In this document: positions 15,114 to 24,431 of the stretch, in pieces
Position numbering within the stretch: position 1 is the first letter of the stretch
Layout: every line of letters starts with the position of its first letter
Assembly: GCA_036654235.1 (NCBI GenBank)
Contig: JAVVSK010000009.1
Coordinates: 23,571 to 87,570, forward strand
Direction: 5' to 3'
Origin: JAVVSK01 sp036654235
GTDB lineage: Bacteria; Bacillota; Clostridia; Christensenellales; CAG-138
DNA: 64,000 nt
Position numbers and translations under genes: made by a program
The notes under the pieces: generated by a model
Database searches by the model: none
What the model saw: the letters and a program-made list of their open reading frames with translations, nothing else
What the model was told of the DNA's origin: nothing

Positions 15114-16341
15114 AAGGCGCGCTATAGGTCTTCTCGTTTTATTAATACTCTTTATCATGTGCGCATTTTCGCTTCTCGCTTTTTCGGGGAAGTCTATCGA
15201 TTATGTCGCACCCCTTTTTGGTGCGATTTTATCTTGCGTTTTGATAATAGAATATGCTCTTATGGCGCGGCTGTTTGGAAATTTCGATAGATTCCTTTTA
15301 ATAACTGTCGATATTCTCCTTTGCATCGGCATGGCTACCCAATACCGTATGGATTCAGCCTATGCTTTTAAACAACTGGCTATGTTCGTAGGAGGCAGCA
15401 TCTTGATGTTTATATGTATTCCGTTTTTTAAAAAGCAGGATATTATAAAAAAGTTGACTCTTCCGATGATGATAGCATCTATTATCGTTTTGGGCGTTCT
15501 TCTCGTTTTCGGCAAGGAAAACGGCGGCGCAAAGAACTGGATAAATATAGCCGGATTTACTTTCCAACCGAGTGAATTTGTTAAAATAGCGACGGTTATC
15601 GTTCTTGCCTTCTATTTTGATAAGAGCAGTCGTTTTAAAAAGGTTTTTCCCGCTTTTGCCTTTGTTTTAATTATAGCCGCGCTCCTTATGCTTGAGCGAG
15701 ATTTAGGTGCGGTAATGCTTATTGCGGGGACTGCTCTAATTGTATTTTACGCTGCTACGGGAAATATTCTGGCGACATTAGGCGGCGTTGCCTTTGGCGC
15801 GGGCGGGGCACTACTAAGTTACTCGCTTTTCGATCACGTTCGAATTCGCGTTGCCGTTTGGCAAAATCCATGGGCTACATACGAGGGAAGCGGATATCAG
15901 ATTGCGCAGGGTCTGATGGCGATAGCGTCGGGAGGTCTCTTCGGCGTTGGTCTAGGGATGGGGACACCTAAAATAATCCCCGCATATCGAACGGACTACA
16001 TATTTGCCGTCATATGCGAACAGTTCGGGATAATCGTCGGGCTTTGCGTAATAGCGTTTTATATCGTATTTATAATTCGCGGAATAAATATAGCGTTAAA
16101 AGCACCAAATCGATTTTTAATGCTCTTAGGCTTCGGCTGTACCGTCCTAATAACGTTGCAAAGCTTTATAATTATAGGAGGCGTTATAAAGATGATACCT
16201 CTTACCGGGATAACGCTTCCGTTCGTTAGTTACGGGGGGACATCTATGATAGCTTGCATGATCCTTTTGGGTATTTTACAGAGCATTGCCGTTCAGGGTA
16301 GAGAGGAGCTAACTTTAGATGAAAACAAAACTCAAGATTAA
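15097..16341 (+). CDS. FtsW/RodA/SpoVE (SEDS) family glycan polymerase
   Basis: Polytopic peptidoglycan glycosyltransferase working with a class B PBP. The 414-residue product has about ten helices and SEDS hallmarks: NWINIAGFTFQPSEFVKIA, the catalytic loop ERDLGAVML, YQIAQGLMAIASGGLFGVGLG, TDYIFAVICEQFG and the terminal ITLPFVSYGGTSM. The start at 15097 follows AAGG and overlaps the FHA gene by 17 bases; 15073 is an alternative. Sequence alone does not decide between FtsW, RodA and SpoVE, though pairing with an FHA gene and a short PBP recalls the RodA/PbpA locus of Actinobacteria. Confidence 0.92.
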   Translation: MTSKTKRRAIGLLVLLILFIMCAFSLLAFSGKSIDYVAPLFGAILSCVLIIEYALMARLFGNFDRFLLITVDILLCIGMATQYRMDSAYAFKQLAMFVGGSILMFICIPFFKKQDIIKKLTLPMMIASIIVLGVLLVFGKENGGAKNWINIAGFTFQPSEFVKIATVIVLAFYFDKSSRFKKVFPAFAFVLIIAALLMLERDLGAVMLIAGTALIVFYAATGNILATLGGVAFGAGGALLSYSLFDHVRIRVAVWQNPWATYEGSGYQIAQGLMAIASGGLFGVGLGMGTPKIIPAYRTDYIFAVICEQFGIIVGLCVIAFYIVFIIRGINIALKAPNRFLMLLGFGCTVLITLQSFIIIGGVIKMIPLTGITLPFVSYGGTSMIACMILLGILQSIAVQGREELTLDENKTQD

Positions 16342-17779
16342 ACAGCTTTTGGCGCTTTTTTTGGTGATGTTCGTTCTATTATCAGGATACCTCGTTCTTA
16401 TCGTAAATCAATACGGAACAAGGTGGTTTACAAGTCCTTATAATACGCGCGTTCAGGATCAAAAGGGGAATATAATAGCCGGATCAATAGGCGATAGAAA
16501 CGGGAATATTTTAGCTTATTGCGACGAGAGCAATGAGAGAAAGTATAATCCGGATAAAAGAATGCGCCTTTCGACCGCCCTACTATTGGGAGATAACTTT
16601 GGACAAACGATAGGTGCGGATGCCATGTTTGCGAAATATCTTTTAGGCTATGATCAAAACGTCTTTGAACGGTTAAGCGCAGCTATAAGCGGAGAAAAAG
16701 CCTATGGCTCAAACGTTACGTTGACCGTTGACGCGGAGCTTTCATCATACACATATGATCAAATGGGTGATTTTAACGGTGCAGTCATCCTTTTAAACTA
16801 TAAAACGGGAGAAATACTAACTAGCGTAAGTAAGCCGGCTTTTGACCCGGCGCGAATGAAGGACTATTTAGACGGGAAAATAACTTTGGAGAGCGGCGAG
16901 ATGGTGAATCGAGTAACCATGGGTCAATATGCTCCGGGTTCGGTGTTTAAAATAGTTACGCTTTTAGCGGCTATAAGATATATACCGAACGCGGTAAACG
17001 AGACTTTTAACTGTTCCGGTCAACTCTTATTTGATGAAAAAACGGGGAAATATGTTGGTGACTTAAATACGGTTTTAAACCTCGAAGGATTAAACGGACT
17101 TATTGATTATCAAGGGTCGAGCCATGGTGAATTAAGCTTAAAATCGGCTTTTACTAAGTCTTGCAATAATACTTTTGGGCTTTTGGCTATGAAAATAGGA
17201 AACGATAAAATGGCGAAGACAGCGTATGACCTCGGAATCGGTCGCGAATTTTTGTTTTCTGATATGCTTGCATATTCGAGCAGCTTTACGAAAGCCGATA
17301 AGGATATCGATCTCGCCTGGTCAGGGGCGGGACAATATAAGGACATTATGACACCTTTAAACATGGCGCTGATATCGGCGTCCGTAGCTAACGGCGGAGT
17401 TATGCCCGAGCCGAAGCTTTTACGTTACGCGGTTACACCCGGCGGAGCTATGACCTATTCGCTGCGTCCGGGGAAATATATGACATCGATGAATAAGGAA
17501 GAAGCGGGTCTGATTCGTGAATATATGCTTGAAGTCGTAAAAAACGGAACGGGTAAATCAGCGCAAATAAGCGGCTACGAGGTAGGAGGTAAAACCGGAA
17601 CGGCAGAGGTTACGAGCGACGGGAGTAAGAGCCCGCATGCCTGGTTTACCGGCTTCGTATATTCGGACGATCATCCTCTCGCTATTTGCGTTATATTGGA
17701 AAATGGAGGAAGCGGAGGAAGTAACGCAGCACCCGTTGCACAGGCGGTTTTAAAACGCGCAATAAGGCTGGGATATTAA
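16319..17779 (+). CDS. Class B penicillin-binding protein (PbpA/FtsI-like transpeptidase)
   Basis: The 486-residue product has one N-terminal membrane helix (about residues 8-29) and a transpeptidase domain with all three catalytic motifs: S208-V-F-K211, S281-C-N283 and K425-T-G-T428. It crosslinks peptidoglycan outside the membrane and is the expected partner of the SEDS protein, whose gene it overlaps by 23 bases. It lacks PASTA repeats and has only a short N-terminal dimerisation region, like actinobacterial PbpA. Confidence 0.93.
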   Translation: MKTKLKIKQLLALFLVMFVLLSGYLVLIVNQYGTRWFTSPYNTRVQDQKGNIIAGSIGDRNGNILAYCDESNERKYNPDKRMRLSTALLLGDNFGQTIGADAMFAKYLLGYDQNVFERLSAAISGEKAYGSNVTLTVDAELSSYTYDQMGDFNGAVILLNYKTGEILTSVSKPAFDPARMKDYLDGKITLESGEMVNRVTMGQYAPGSVFKIVTLLAAIRYIPNAVNETFNCSGQLLFDEKTGKYVGDLNTVLNLEGLNGLIDYQGSSHGELSLKSAFTKSCNNTFGLLAMKIGNDKMAKTAYDLGIGREFLFSDMLAYSSSFTKADKDIDLAWSGAGQYKDIMTPLNMALISASVANGGVMPEPKLLRYAVTPGGAMTYSLRPGKYMTSMNKEEAGLIREYMLEVVKNGTGKSAQISGYEVGGKTGTAEVTSDGSKSPHAWFTGFVYSDDHPLAICVILENGGSGGSNAAPVAQAVLKRAIRLGY

Positions 17780-17786
17780 AGAAAGA

Positions 17787-17818
17787 CAGTATTGGGAAAA
17801 TGAAGTTTCCCAATACTG
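17787..17818 (+). terminator. Hairpin after the SEDS-PBP operon
   Basis: A perfect 13-bp stem (CAGTATTGGGAAA / TTTCCCAATACTG) around a 6-base loop, 8 bases after the stop. No T-tract follows, so it may stabilise the mRNA 3' end or need a factor to terminate. Confidence 0.5.
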
Positions 17819-17895
17819 CACTGCAATTAGGGAATTAAAGACTTTGTTTTTCAAAATGTCTTATTTTTATACCGATACTATCTTTTTTAAGAGTA

Positions 17896-17924
17896 TTGCA
17901 GGAATTAATTTGACATGTTATAAT
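17896..17924 (+). promoter_or_regulatory. Promoter of the secreted peptidase-dockerin gene
   Basis: TTGCAG, 17-base spacer, TATAAT, with TG one base before the -10 (extended -10). The leader is about 45 bases and contains GGGAGG before the ATG at 17975. Confidence 0.65.
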
Positions 17925-17974
17925 GTCATTCGGTGTATTAATATGCACAAAGAAAACTGGGAGGCACATCATAA

Positions 17975-20863
17975 ATGAAAAAAACATTAGCTTCTGTTTT
18001 AGTTGCGCTTATGTTTGTGACGCTTTTTGCGGGCATAAGCTTTGCAGAGCCGGAACAGGCGAAGGCAGTAATGACTGCCCTTGATTCCGATACTTTCGGA
18101 ATCAAGCTGGGAGATACTAAAACGGTTACTTTTACGACGGAGATTGCGAGTTCGCGCGCTCTTAGCGCGAATGATGTTAAACTCGTTGACGAAAATAATA
18201 CCGTTATCGCGTCATTAAACGATGAGGGCGTTAACGGGGATAGCGTTAAAGGAGACGGAACTTATACCGCTTCCGTTGAGATGACCGCCGATACGAGAAC
18301 GACAAAAACGTATCGCGCAACGGTTGGCGGCGCGGCGACCTCAGAGTTTGAGATCCGTTATTATAAGGAAATTACGGATACCGATACCGCGGCGCTCAAT
18401 GCTATGTGGGACAGAGTTGAGGACTATGAAAAAGAGCTTGAGTCATTCAAAATGACGGACAGCGAGATTTTAAATAAGGTAAACGAATACCTCGAAAACG
18501 ACCCCGAGATTACCAATATAACGCGCGAAACCGACTTTTCAATTCATTTTGAAATGGGCGAAGCGCATATTCCTTGCGCTTTCGTTCGTACGGGTGCAGA
18601 TAAAAAAGGTGGAAATGCGATAAATCCAATTAAAGAAACCTTACCGACGCAAATTAAAGCCGGAAGTGAGGAACTTTTTTATCCCTCAAGCCCGGATATC
18701 GCGGTTTATTGCCCGTATTACGGCTATGACGGAAGCTTTTCTTATAATTACAGGGATAGAGCCGAAACTCTTCCTCCGGTTACGGGCGGTCAACTTTATA
18801 CATATTACGGTGACCAGGGGAGTGTTGAAAACTTTAAAAAGTTTGGCGAATATGGTGTCATAATGGTAGATAGCCACGGCGATATGAGCAATGGTAAATC
18901 ATGGATTTGTATTCCGGTTCCGGGTCCATATGATAATGCGGACATAAGCGAAGGGCATATGATAAGCATGGGGGGCGGAGGTGTTCAGATAACGGGAACA
19001 TTTTTCAAAAAATATTGCGAGACTATGCCCGGGACAGTTGTCTACCTCGGAACATGCCTCGGAATGGCTACGGACGGACTTTGTGCGCCTATGGTTGAGA
19101 TCGGCGCAAACTTTGTAACCGGATATGATAAGTCCGTTACTTTCCGCTATGACGGCATAATGATGGATTCTATTTTTACTTATCTCGCGACAGAGAACGT
19201 TGAAAAGAATCGTCTATATACGACCGAGGAAGCTTTTACGAACGCAAAGAACGATAATGGTCAGGTTGATACATGGGGGGATGCTGTTTTACAGTTCGCA
19301 GGTCACGGAGCGACGGTTATTATGACCGAGCCGGTCTACGTAACCGACGTTTCTCTTAAACCGGACAGTGCGGATCTCTATGTAAACAATACAAAGGGTT
19401 TTACGCCCCTAATAAATCCGGCGGACGCGAATAAATATGAATTTGTTTTCTCTACTGAAAACGAAAATATTGCCGTTGTAGACGAAAATGGCATTGTTAC
19501 AGCGCGTAAAGAGGGAACGACCAATCTCGTTTGTACCGTAACCGATCATCTCGAAGACGGTACGACCGCAACTTTTATAGCGAAAGCGGCTATTAACGTA
19601 CTCGGAATAATGCCCGTTGCCGAGATTGAACTCGAAAAGAGCGTCTTTGAAGTCAATATGGGCAGCAGCGGCATGACGATTGCCGCGAATATTGCTCCGG
19701 AAAACGCAAGTAATCAAAACGTTCTTTGGGAGAGCAAAAATACAGCCGTTGCGACTGTAGATAAAAACGGCGTAATTATTCCTGTATCCGTAGGAACGAC
19801 GCTTATACTCGCCACCTCTGAGGATGGAAACTTTAAGGATGCGGCGGTTTGTATCGTAAACGAAAGCGACTTTGATGCCGCGGCTAACGCGACGGGCGGA
19901 AAACTTGCGTTTATTAACGATGCAGAGGATCCGTTTGTTAAGGATATAACGACGGATGCCGATCGTGCCTCCGTTGTATCAACGAATCATGATAACGGAA
20001 GCCGTGCCGTATTGATGCTTAACCTTGGTTTGCTTCCCGAAAATACCGTAATAAAGTTCGATTGGAAGATAAACAGCGAACCTAAATATGATAAAATGGT
20101 ATTTAAGATAAACGATTCGGAAGTCGGTATAGATTCGATAAGCGGAGAGCAGGATTGGGCGACATGCACGTATACAATAAGATCGTCGCGCGAAGCTGTC
20201 CTTACTTGGACATATAGGAAAGATTCGACGACGAGCGTTGGTCTGGATTCCGCTTGGCTCGACAACGTTGATGTTATTATTCCTAACGCTACGCATACCG
20301 TTAAGTTTATAGCTAACCCAGCAGAGCCTGAGAACGTTTTAGGCGAGGTTACCGTAAATCACGGTGAAGCGCCTGTAGTTCCCGATGCTCCTTTTATTCC
20401 CGGGAACACGTTTATCGATTGGAGTGGGATTCTTGATGCCGTGCGTTCGGATATGACGGTCTATCCTGTTTATTATGAAGGCAGACTCGATCCTTCCGAA
20501 ATATTCATGGTTACATTCCTTGATTGGGATGGGACGGAACTTTCGAAAGCCGAAGTTGAAGCCGGAACCGCCGCGACAGCGCCTAATCCCCCGATACACG
20601 AGAATTATTGCTTTATCGGTTGGGACGTAGACTTCTCATGCGTAATATCCGACCTAACGGTAACTGCACAATATCTTCCTATAGGCGACGTTAACCATGA
20701 CAAGGTCATAAACAGCGGCGACGCATCTTATATACTTTGTGTTCTGGCAAACCTTATTGAGCCGGATGAGTATTACGCTATAATCGGAGACGTTAATCAT
20801 GATACAGAGGTAAACTCCGGCGACGCGGCGACGATATTATTGACTCTCACGGATCTGTCATAA
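17975..20863 (+). CDS. Secreted multidomain protein: probable clan CD cysteine peptidase core, Big2 domains, dockerin
   Basis: The 962-residue product has a signal peptide (about residues 1-24), a beta-rich N-terminal domain (about 30-130), and a central alpha/beta region (about 180-440). That region holds two strand-loop motifs typical of clan CD peptidases (caspase/gingipain/clostripain type): IMVDSHGDM with His301-Gly302 and VVYLGTCLGMA with Cys361. Two Big2-like domains follow (about 451-545 and 545-632), then a beta-sandwich (about 633-770), two Listeria-Bacteroides type repeats (about 773-900) and a C-terminal type I dockerin with two calcium loops (GDVNHDKVINSGDA at about 904 and GDVNHDTEVNSGDA at about 938). 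The dockerin implies attachment to a cohesin-bearing partner. Peptidase activity is inferred from motifs only. Confidence 0.75.
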   Translation: MKKTLASVLVALMFVTLFAGISFAEPEQAKAVMTALDSDTFGIKLGDTKTVTFTTEIASSRALSANDVKLVDENNTVIASLNDEGVNGDSVKGDGTYTASVEMTADTRTTKTYRATVGGAATSEFEIRYYKEITDTDTAALNAMWDRVEDYEKELESFKMTDSEILNKVNEYLENDPEITNITRETDFSIHFEMGEAHIPCAFVRTGADKKGGNAINPIKETLPTQIKAGSEELFYPSSPDIAVYCPYYGYDGSFSYNYRDRAETLPPVTGGQLYTYYGDQGSVENFKKFGEYGVIMVDSHGDMSNGKSWICIPVPGPYDNADISEGHMISMGGGGVQITGTFFKKYCETMPGTVVYLGTCLGMATDGLCAPMVEIGANFVTGYDKSVTFRYDGIMMDSIFTYLATENVEKNRLYTTEEAFTNAKNDNGQVDTWGDAVLQFAGHGATVIMTEPVYVTDVSLKPDSADLYVNNTKGFTPLINPADANKYEFVFSTENENIAVVDENGIVTARKEGTTNLVCTVTDHLEDGTTATFIAKAAINVLGIMPVAEIELEKSVFEVNMGSSGMTIAANIAPENASNQNVLWESKNTAVATVDKNGVIIPVSVGTTLILATSEDGNFKDAAVCIVNESDFDAAANATGGKLAFINDAEDPFVKDITTDADRASVVSTNHDNGSRAVLMLNLGLLPENTVIKFDWKINSEPKYDKMVFKINDSEVGIDSISGEQDWATCTYTIRSSREAVLTWTYRKDSTTSVGLDSAWLDNVDVIIPNATHTVKFIANPAEPENVLGEVTVNHGEAPVVPDAPFIPGNTFIDWSGILDAVRSDMTVYPVYYEGRLDPSEIFMVTFLDWDGTELSKAEVEAGTAATAPNPPIHENYCFIGWDVDFSCVISDLTVTAQYLPIGDVNHDKVINSGDASYILCVLANLIEPDEYYAIIGDVNHDTEVNSGDAATILLTLTDLS

Positions 20864-20892
20864 AACAGAGATTTAAGTCTTAATTGAATACT

Positions 20893-20946
20893 AAAAAAGC
20901 CGCGCTGTTCAAAACCAAAATTTAAGTTTTAACGGCGCGGTTTTTT
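20893..20946 (+). terminator. Terminator of the peptidase-dockerin gene
   Basis: AAAAAAGCCGCGCT pairs with GGCGCGGTTTTTT across a long AT-rich loop and ends in a six-T run, 29 bases after the stop. Confidence 0.7.
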
Positions 20947-21015
20947 ATATTTTCCGGGGAATTATGTCGTATTGAAGCGAAGGAAAAAAGAAATATCCGA
21001 CAGCGCGGAGTTAAA

Positions 21016-22065
21016 TTATCCAATATACTGTTGAAGGTCCTTCTTATCGAGGGAATACTTAAATGCATTTTCAACGGAAATTTTGCGCTCATATACGAGG
21101 CGCGCTAGATCGGCGTTTAGCGTATGCATTCCGTCCGCCTTTCCGACCTGCATTACCGAGCTGAGTTGATGGCATTTACTTTCCCTTATTAGGTTAAGCG
21201 CGGCATCGGTTCCTATAAGAACCTCAGTTGCGGCTATACGCCCCATTCCATCCATAGTTGGGATAAGCTGTTGAGTTATTATTCCGCGCAGCATCCCGCT
21301 TAGCTGAGTTCGTATTTGCGCTTGAGCCGTGGGGGGACAGGCATCGATTATTCTATCGACAGTTTGCGCAGCTCCCGTAGTATGTAAAGTTGAAAGAACT
21401 AAATGCCCCGTTTCCGCCGCGGTTACAGCCGCCGATATCGTTTCATAATCGCGCATTTCGCCTACTAGGATAACGTCGGGATCTTCGCGGAGCGCTGAGC
21501 GTAGAGAAACGGCAAAAGATTTCGAATCTTCCCCTATCTCCCTTTGATGAATCAACGCTTTACCCTGCCCATAGACATATTCTATAGGATCTTCTATTGT
21601 TATTATATGATCGAACTTAGTTTTATTTATAAGGTCTATCATAGAGGCAAGGGTAGTAGATTTACCGCTGCCCGTAGGACCGGTAACCAGAACCATACCA
21701 CGAGGCTGATTCGCTAATAGATTTATAACGGGAGGTAGCTTTAAGTCGTCTATAGACGGTATGAAGTTGTTTAAAAGCCTTATAGTAGTAGCGAGCTTTG
21801 CGCGCTGATGAAATACGTTTATGCGCTGACGGTTTCCGTCGCCGGTTTGAATAGCGAAATCAATATCGTTTCCTTCATCAAGATGAAGAAGCTGAGATTC
21901 TGACATTGAGGAACGAATTAGTTCATCACATTCCGCGTTTGTAAACTCAATATCCATGTAGTTCAAAGCTCCGTTTATACGAAAAGCCACGGGCATACCA
22001 ACAGATAAGTGGATGTCAGAGGCTTTTTTTTCGCGAGCCAAAAAGATCAATTGCTCAATATTCAT
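21016..22065 (-). CDS. pilT: Type IV pilus retraction ATPase PilT
   Basis: The 349-residue cytoplasmic hexameric ATPase depolymerises the pilus. It has the N-terminal PAS-like domain (KKASDIHLSVGMPVAFRINGAL), Walker A GPTGSGKSTT, the Asp box (HIITIEDPIEY), His-box SALREDPDVILVGEMRD with Walker B, and AETGHLVLSTLHT. The PilT retraction motif AIRNLI region is altered (AALNLIRE). It is the last gene of the pilus operon, 13 bases after pilB. Its presence suggests retractile pili. Confidence 0.95.
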   Translation of the reverse strand: MNIEQLIFLAREKKASDIHLSVGMPVAFRINGALNYMDIEFTNAECDELIRSSMSESQLLHLDEGNDIDFAIQTGDGNRQRINVFHQRAKLATTIRLLNNFIPSIDDLKLPPVINLLANQPRGMVLVTGPTGSGKSTTLASMIDLINKTKFDHIITIEDPIEYVYGQGKALIHQREIGEDSKSFAVSLRSALREDPDVILVGEMRDYETISAAVTAAETGHLVLSTLHTTGAAQTVDRIIDACPPTAQAQIRTQLSGMLRGIITQQLIPTMDGMGRIAATEVLIGTDAALNLIRESKCHQLSSVMQVGKADGMHTLNADLARLVYERKISVENAFKYSLDKKDLQQYIG

Positions 22066-22078
22066 ATTTTTCCCTCGT

Positions 22079-23758
22079 TTAAAATGTAGTATAAATTACT
22101 TTTTGAAGTTCATCGAGAGTCGTTACCCCTTCTCGAACCATATCTAGGGCAACTTCTCTTAGCGTTCTAAACCCTTGAGTTTCGCGCGCATAAGTCTCCA
22201 GCTCCTGCGACGACGTTCCTTCGGAAATTAGGCGGCGAAGCGGCTTATCAATAAATAAAACTTCGTGAATTGCGATTCTACCGCGATACCCCGTATTATT
22301 ACATTGATGACAACCCTTTCCGCGAACGACCTTTTTAAGGTCAGCACCGACTAACTCAAGTTCATATGCGTTCGGTACATCCTCATATGCACAGTTTGGG
22401 CAGACCTTACGTACTAGGCGTTGCGCAATAATACCTACGAGAGAGTTTGCTATCATATACGGTTCAAGCCCCATATCTCCAAGGCGAACTACGGATGAAA
22501 CCGCGTCGTTTGTATGTAACGTAGAAAGAACAAGATGCCCCGTTAGGGCGGCGCGGACGGATATTTGCGCCGTTTCCGCGTCGCGCGTCTCGCCTATCAA
22601 GATAATATCGGGATCCTGTCTAAGAAGGGAACGCAACCCGCGTTCAAAGGTAAGACCGGAGACGTTATTAACTTGCACCTGATTTACTTTAGGTATATTT
22701 TTTTCCACGGGATCTTCGATAGTTGCTATATTTACGGGCATTTGCGCGAGAGTTTCGAGAACCATATATAGGGTAGTGGTTTTTCCGGAGCCTGTAGGAC
22801 CGGTTATATAAATTATTCCGTTAGGAGATTTTATCATACGTGAAAATTTTTCGTAACTATCGTCGGACATACCGAAATGATTCTTATGGTCTATTATTAT
22901 ATTGCTTGAAAGAAGACGGAGAACCGCCTTTTCTCCAAACACCGTCGGCATAAGGGAGACACGGGCGTTTATATCTTCGTTTTCGATCTTAATTTTAAAA
23001 TGCCCATCCTGAGGCAGGCGCTTTTCGGCTATATCGAGGTTCGCAATTATTTTTATACGGGCGATCAGTGCTGAATGCAGCGTTTTTTGTAATTTTACAT
23101 ATTCGACAATAACTCCGTCGACGCGCATACGGACGACGGTTTCATTTTCGAAGGGTTCAATATGAATATCGCTCGCGCCGGTATTATAAGCGCGCATGAT
23201 AAGGGAATTTATCAACTTTACAACCGGAGCATCCGGATCATCCGTCTCAGTTGTTTGATATTCGTCTACAACCTGAGCTCCAAGCTCACTTATGTTCGCT
23301 TTTCGCGCCGCTATTTTTGCCGCAACTTCAGAATAATAATAGTCTATTGCCTTTAAAAGCGGAGCGCGTTCGCTTAAAACAATCTCAAGGTTCTGCCCCG
23401 TTATCTGACGAACATCCTCAAGCGCATAAAAGTCTAAGGGATCGGTAACAAAAAGGGTTAGTTGATTTAATACTGATTTTACAGCAAGAACCGTATAGCG
23501 TACCGCTATTTGCTGAGGCAATTTTTCAACCGCATCCATATCGACGATATATTGGTCTATATCGAGGTAACGAAGATTAAGTCTTTGCGCTAAAGCTTGC
23601 AGCATCTCCTTTTCAGAGACGAACCCAAGTTCAATCAGTATCTCACCCAAACGCTTTTTCCCGCCCTTTTGTTTTTGTATGGCAAGGGCCTGTTCAAGCT
23701 GTTGTCTATTTATTCGTTTATATTCAATTAAAAGATCGCCAAGCCTAATGTTTTCCAA
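22079..23758 (-). CDS. pilB: Type IV pilus extension ATPase PilB
   Basis: The 559-residue product has an N-terminal MshEN/GspE domain (RLGDLLIEYKRINRQQLEQAL, GEILIELGFVSEKEMLQAL), the N2 domain (ASDIHIEPFENETVVRMRVDG), Walker A GPTGSGKTTT, SLLRQDPDIILIGETRD and the zinc ribbon CPNC...CHQC (about residues 455-495). The MshEN domain in related ATPases binds cyclic di-GMP, so extension may be signal-controlled. Length and order are normal. Confidence 0.95.
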   Translation of the reverse strand: MENIRLGDLLIEYKRINRQQLEQALAIQKQKGGKKRLGEILIELGFVSEKEMLQALAQRLNLRYLDIDQYIVDMDAVEKLPQQIAVRYTVLAVKSVLNQLTLFVTDPLDFYALEDVRQITGQNLEIVLSERAPLLKAIDYYYSEVAAKIAARKANISELGAQVVDEYQTTETDDPDAPVVKLINSLIMRAYNTGASDIHIEPFENETVVRMRVDGVIVEYVKLQKTLHSALIARIKIIANLDIAEKRLPQDGHFKIKIENEDINARVSLMPTVFGEKAVLRLLSSNIIIDHKNHFGMSDDSYEKFSRMIKSPNGIIYITGPTGSGKTTTLYMVLETLAQMPVNIATIEDPVEKNIPKVNQVQVNNVSGLTFERGLRSLLRQDPDIILIGETRDAETAQISVRAALTGHLVLSTLHTNDAVSSVVRLGDMGLEPYMIANSLVGIIAQRLVRKVCPNCAYEDVPNAYELELVGADLKKVVRGKGCHQCNNTGYRGRIAIHEVLFIDKPLRRLISEGTSSQELETYARETQGFRTLREVALDMVREGVTTLDELQKVIYTTF

Positions 23759-23792
23759 TTTTACAGAGTCCTTTATTTTTTAAAACTTATAA

Positions 23793-24431
23793 TTAGTTTA
23801 TAGGGAACGGTTCGTTTTGATATAGATACATAGATAAAGTAAGCGATATCCAAGTTTCGTCGACAAAGTCGGTATGGTCATTCCAATATGAACGTTCCTC
23901 TATCGAAAAGTTCTGTACCATTATAGCGCGCTCCGAAACGAGACGGTCAAAAAGGCGCATAAAGTTTTCGCGCGATCCGGTGGCCGTTAACGTTACGGTT
24001 TCAGTATATACGGCGGACAATATCGCTTCGTTATATCCATTCGTCGAAAATTCGGAAGCAAAATAGGGCGCGATACCGACGAGAGCGGGACCGGTACCCA
24101 TGTCGAGTGAATAAGGTTTAAGATTATATTCCTTCATAATCCCTGTTAAGAGGTGGTCTATATCTTTAGGGGTAATCATAGGGTAAAAATCTTTAGAGGC
24201 AGTTGCAACAGCCTCTTCGTTATTTTTAACAGCAGCTTTCATCCCTTCAAGCGTCAAAATAACAGTCTCCATGTTGAATTTTTCGTCGTTCGCCGTCAAT
24301 ATATTTGCCTCAAGCTCTGATTTCTTATTCAAAGTCGGTAGTATTAGAAAGTTGACAAATAAAAATATGATTACGGCGAACAATAAGATGATTATAAAAA
24401 CCTTATCGCGCTTTGTAAGGTTAATTGTCAT
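23793..24431 (-). CDS. pilO: PilO-like type IV pilus assembly protein
   Basis: The 212-residue product has a short cytoplasmic head, one membrane helix (about residues 11-31: KVFIIILLFAVIIFLFVNFLILPTL in part), a coiled-coil segment (about 35-75) and a ferredoxin-like C-terminal domain. Identity rests on topology and on its position after a PilN-like gene; sequence similarity to known PilO is weak by eye. The ATG at 24431 (MTINLTKRD) follows AGGCGAAAA and overlaps pilN by 11 bases; an earlier start at 24452 is less likely. Confidence 0.7.
   Translation of the reverse strand: MTINLTKRDKVFIIILLFAVIIFLFVNFLILPTLNKKSELEANILTANDEKFNMETVILTLEGMKAAVKNNEEAVATASKDFYPMITPKDIDHLLTGIMKEYNLKPYSLDMGTGPALVGIAPYFASEFSTNGYNEAILSAVYTETVTLTATGSRENFMRLFDRLVSERAIMVQNFSIEERSYWNDHTDFVDETWISLTLSMYLYQNEPFPIN

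Noticed and set aside
17910..17915. TTGACA as the -35 of the peptidase-dockerin gene
   Set aside because: It overlaps the spacer directly before TATAAT, with far too short a gap; TTGCAG at 17896 has correct spacing.
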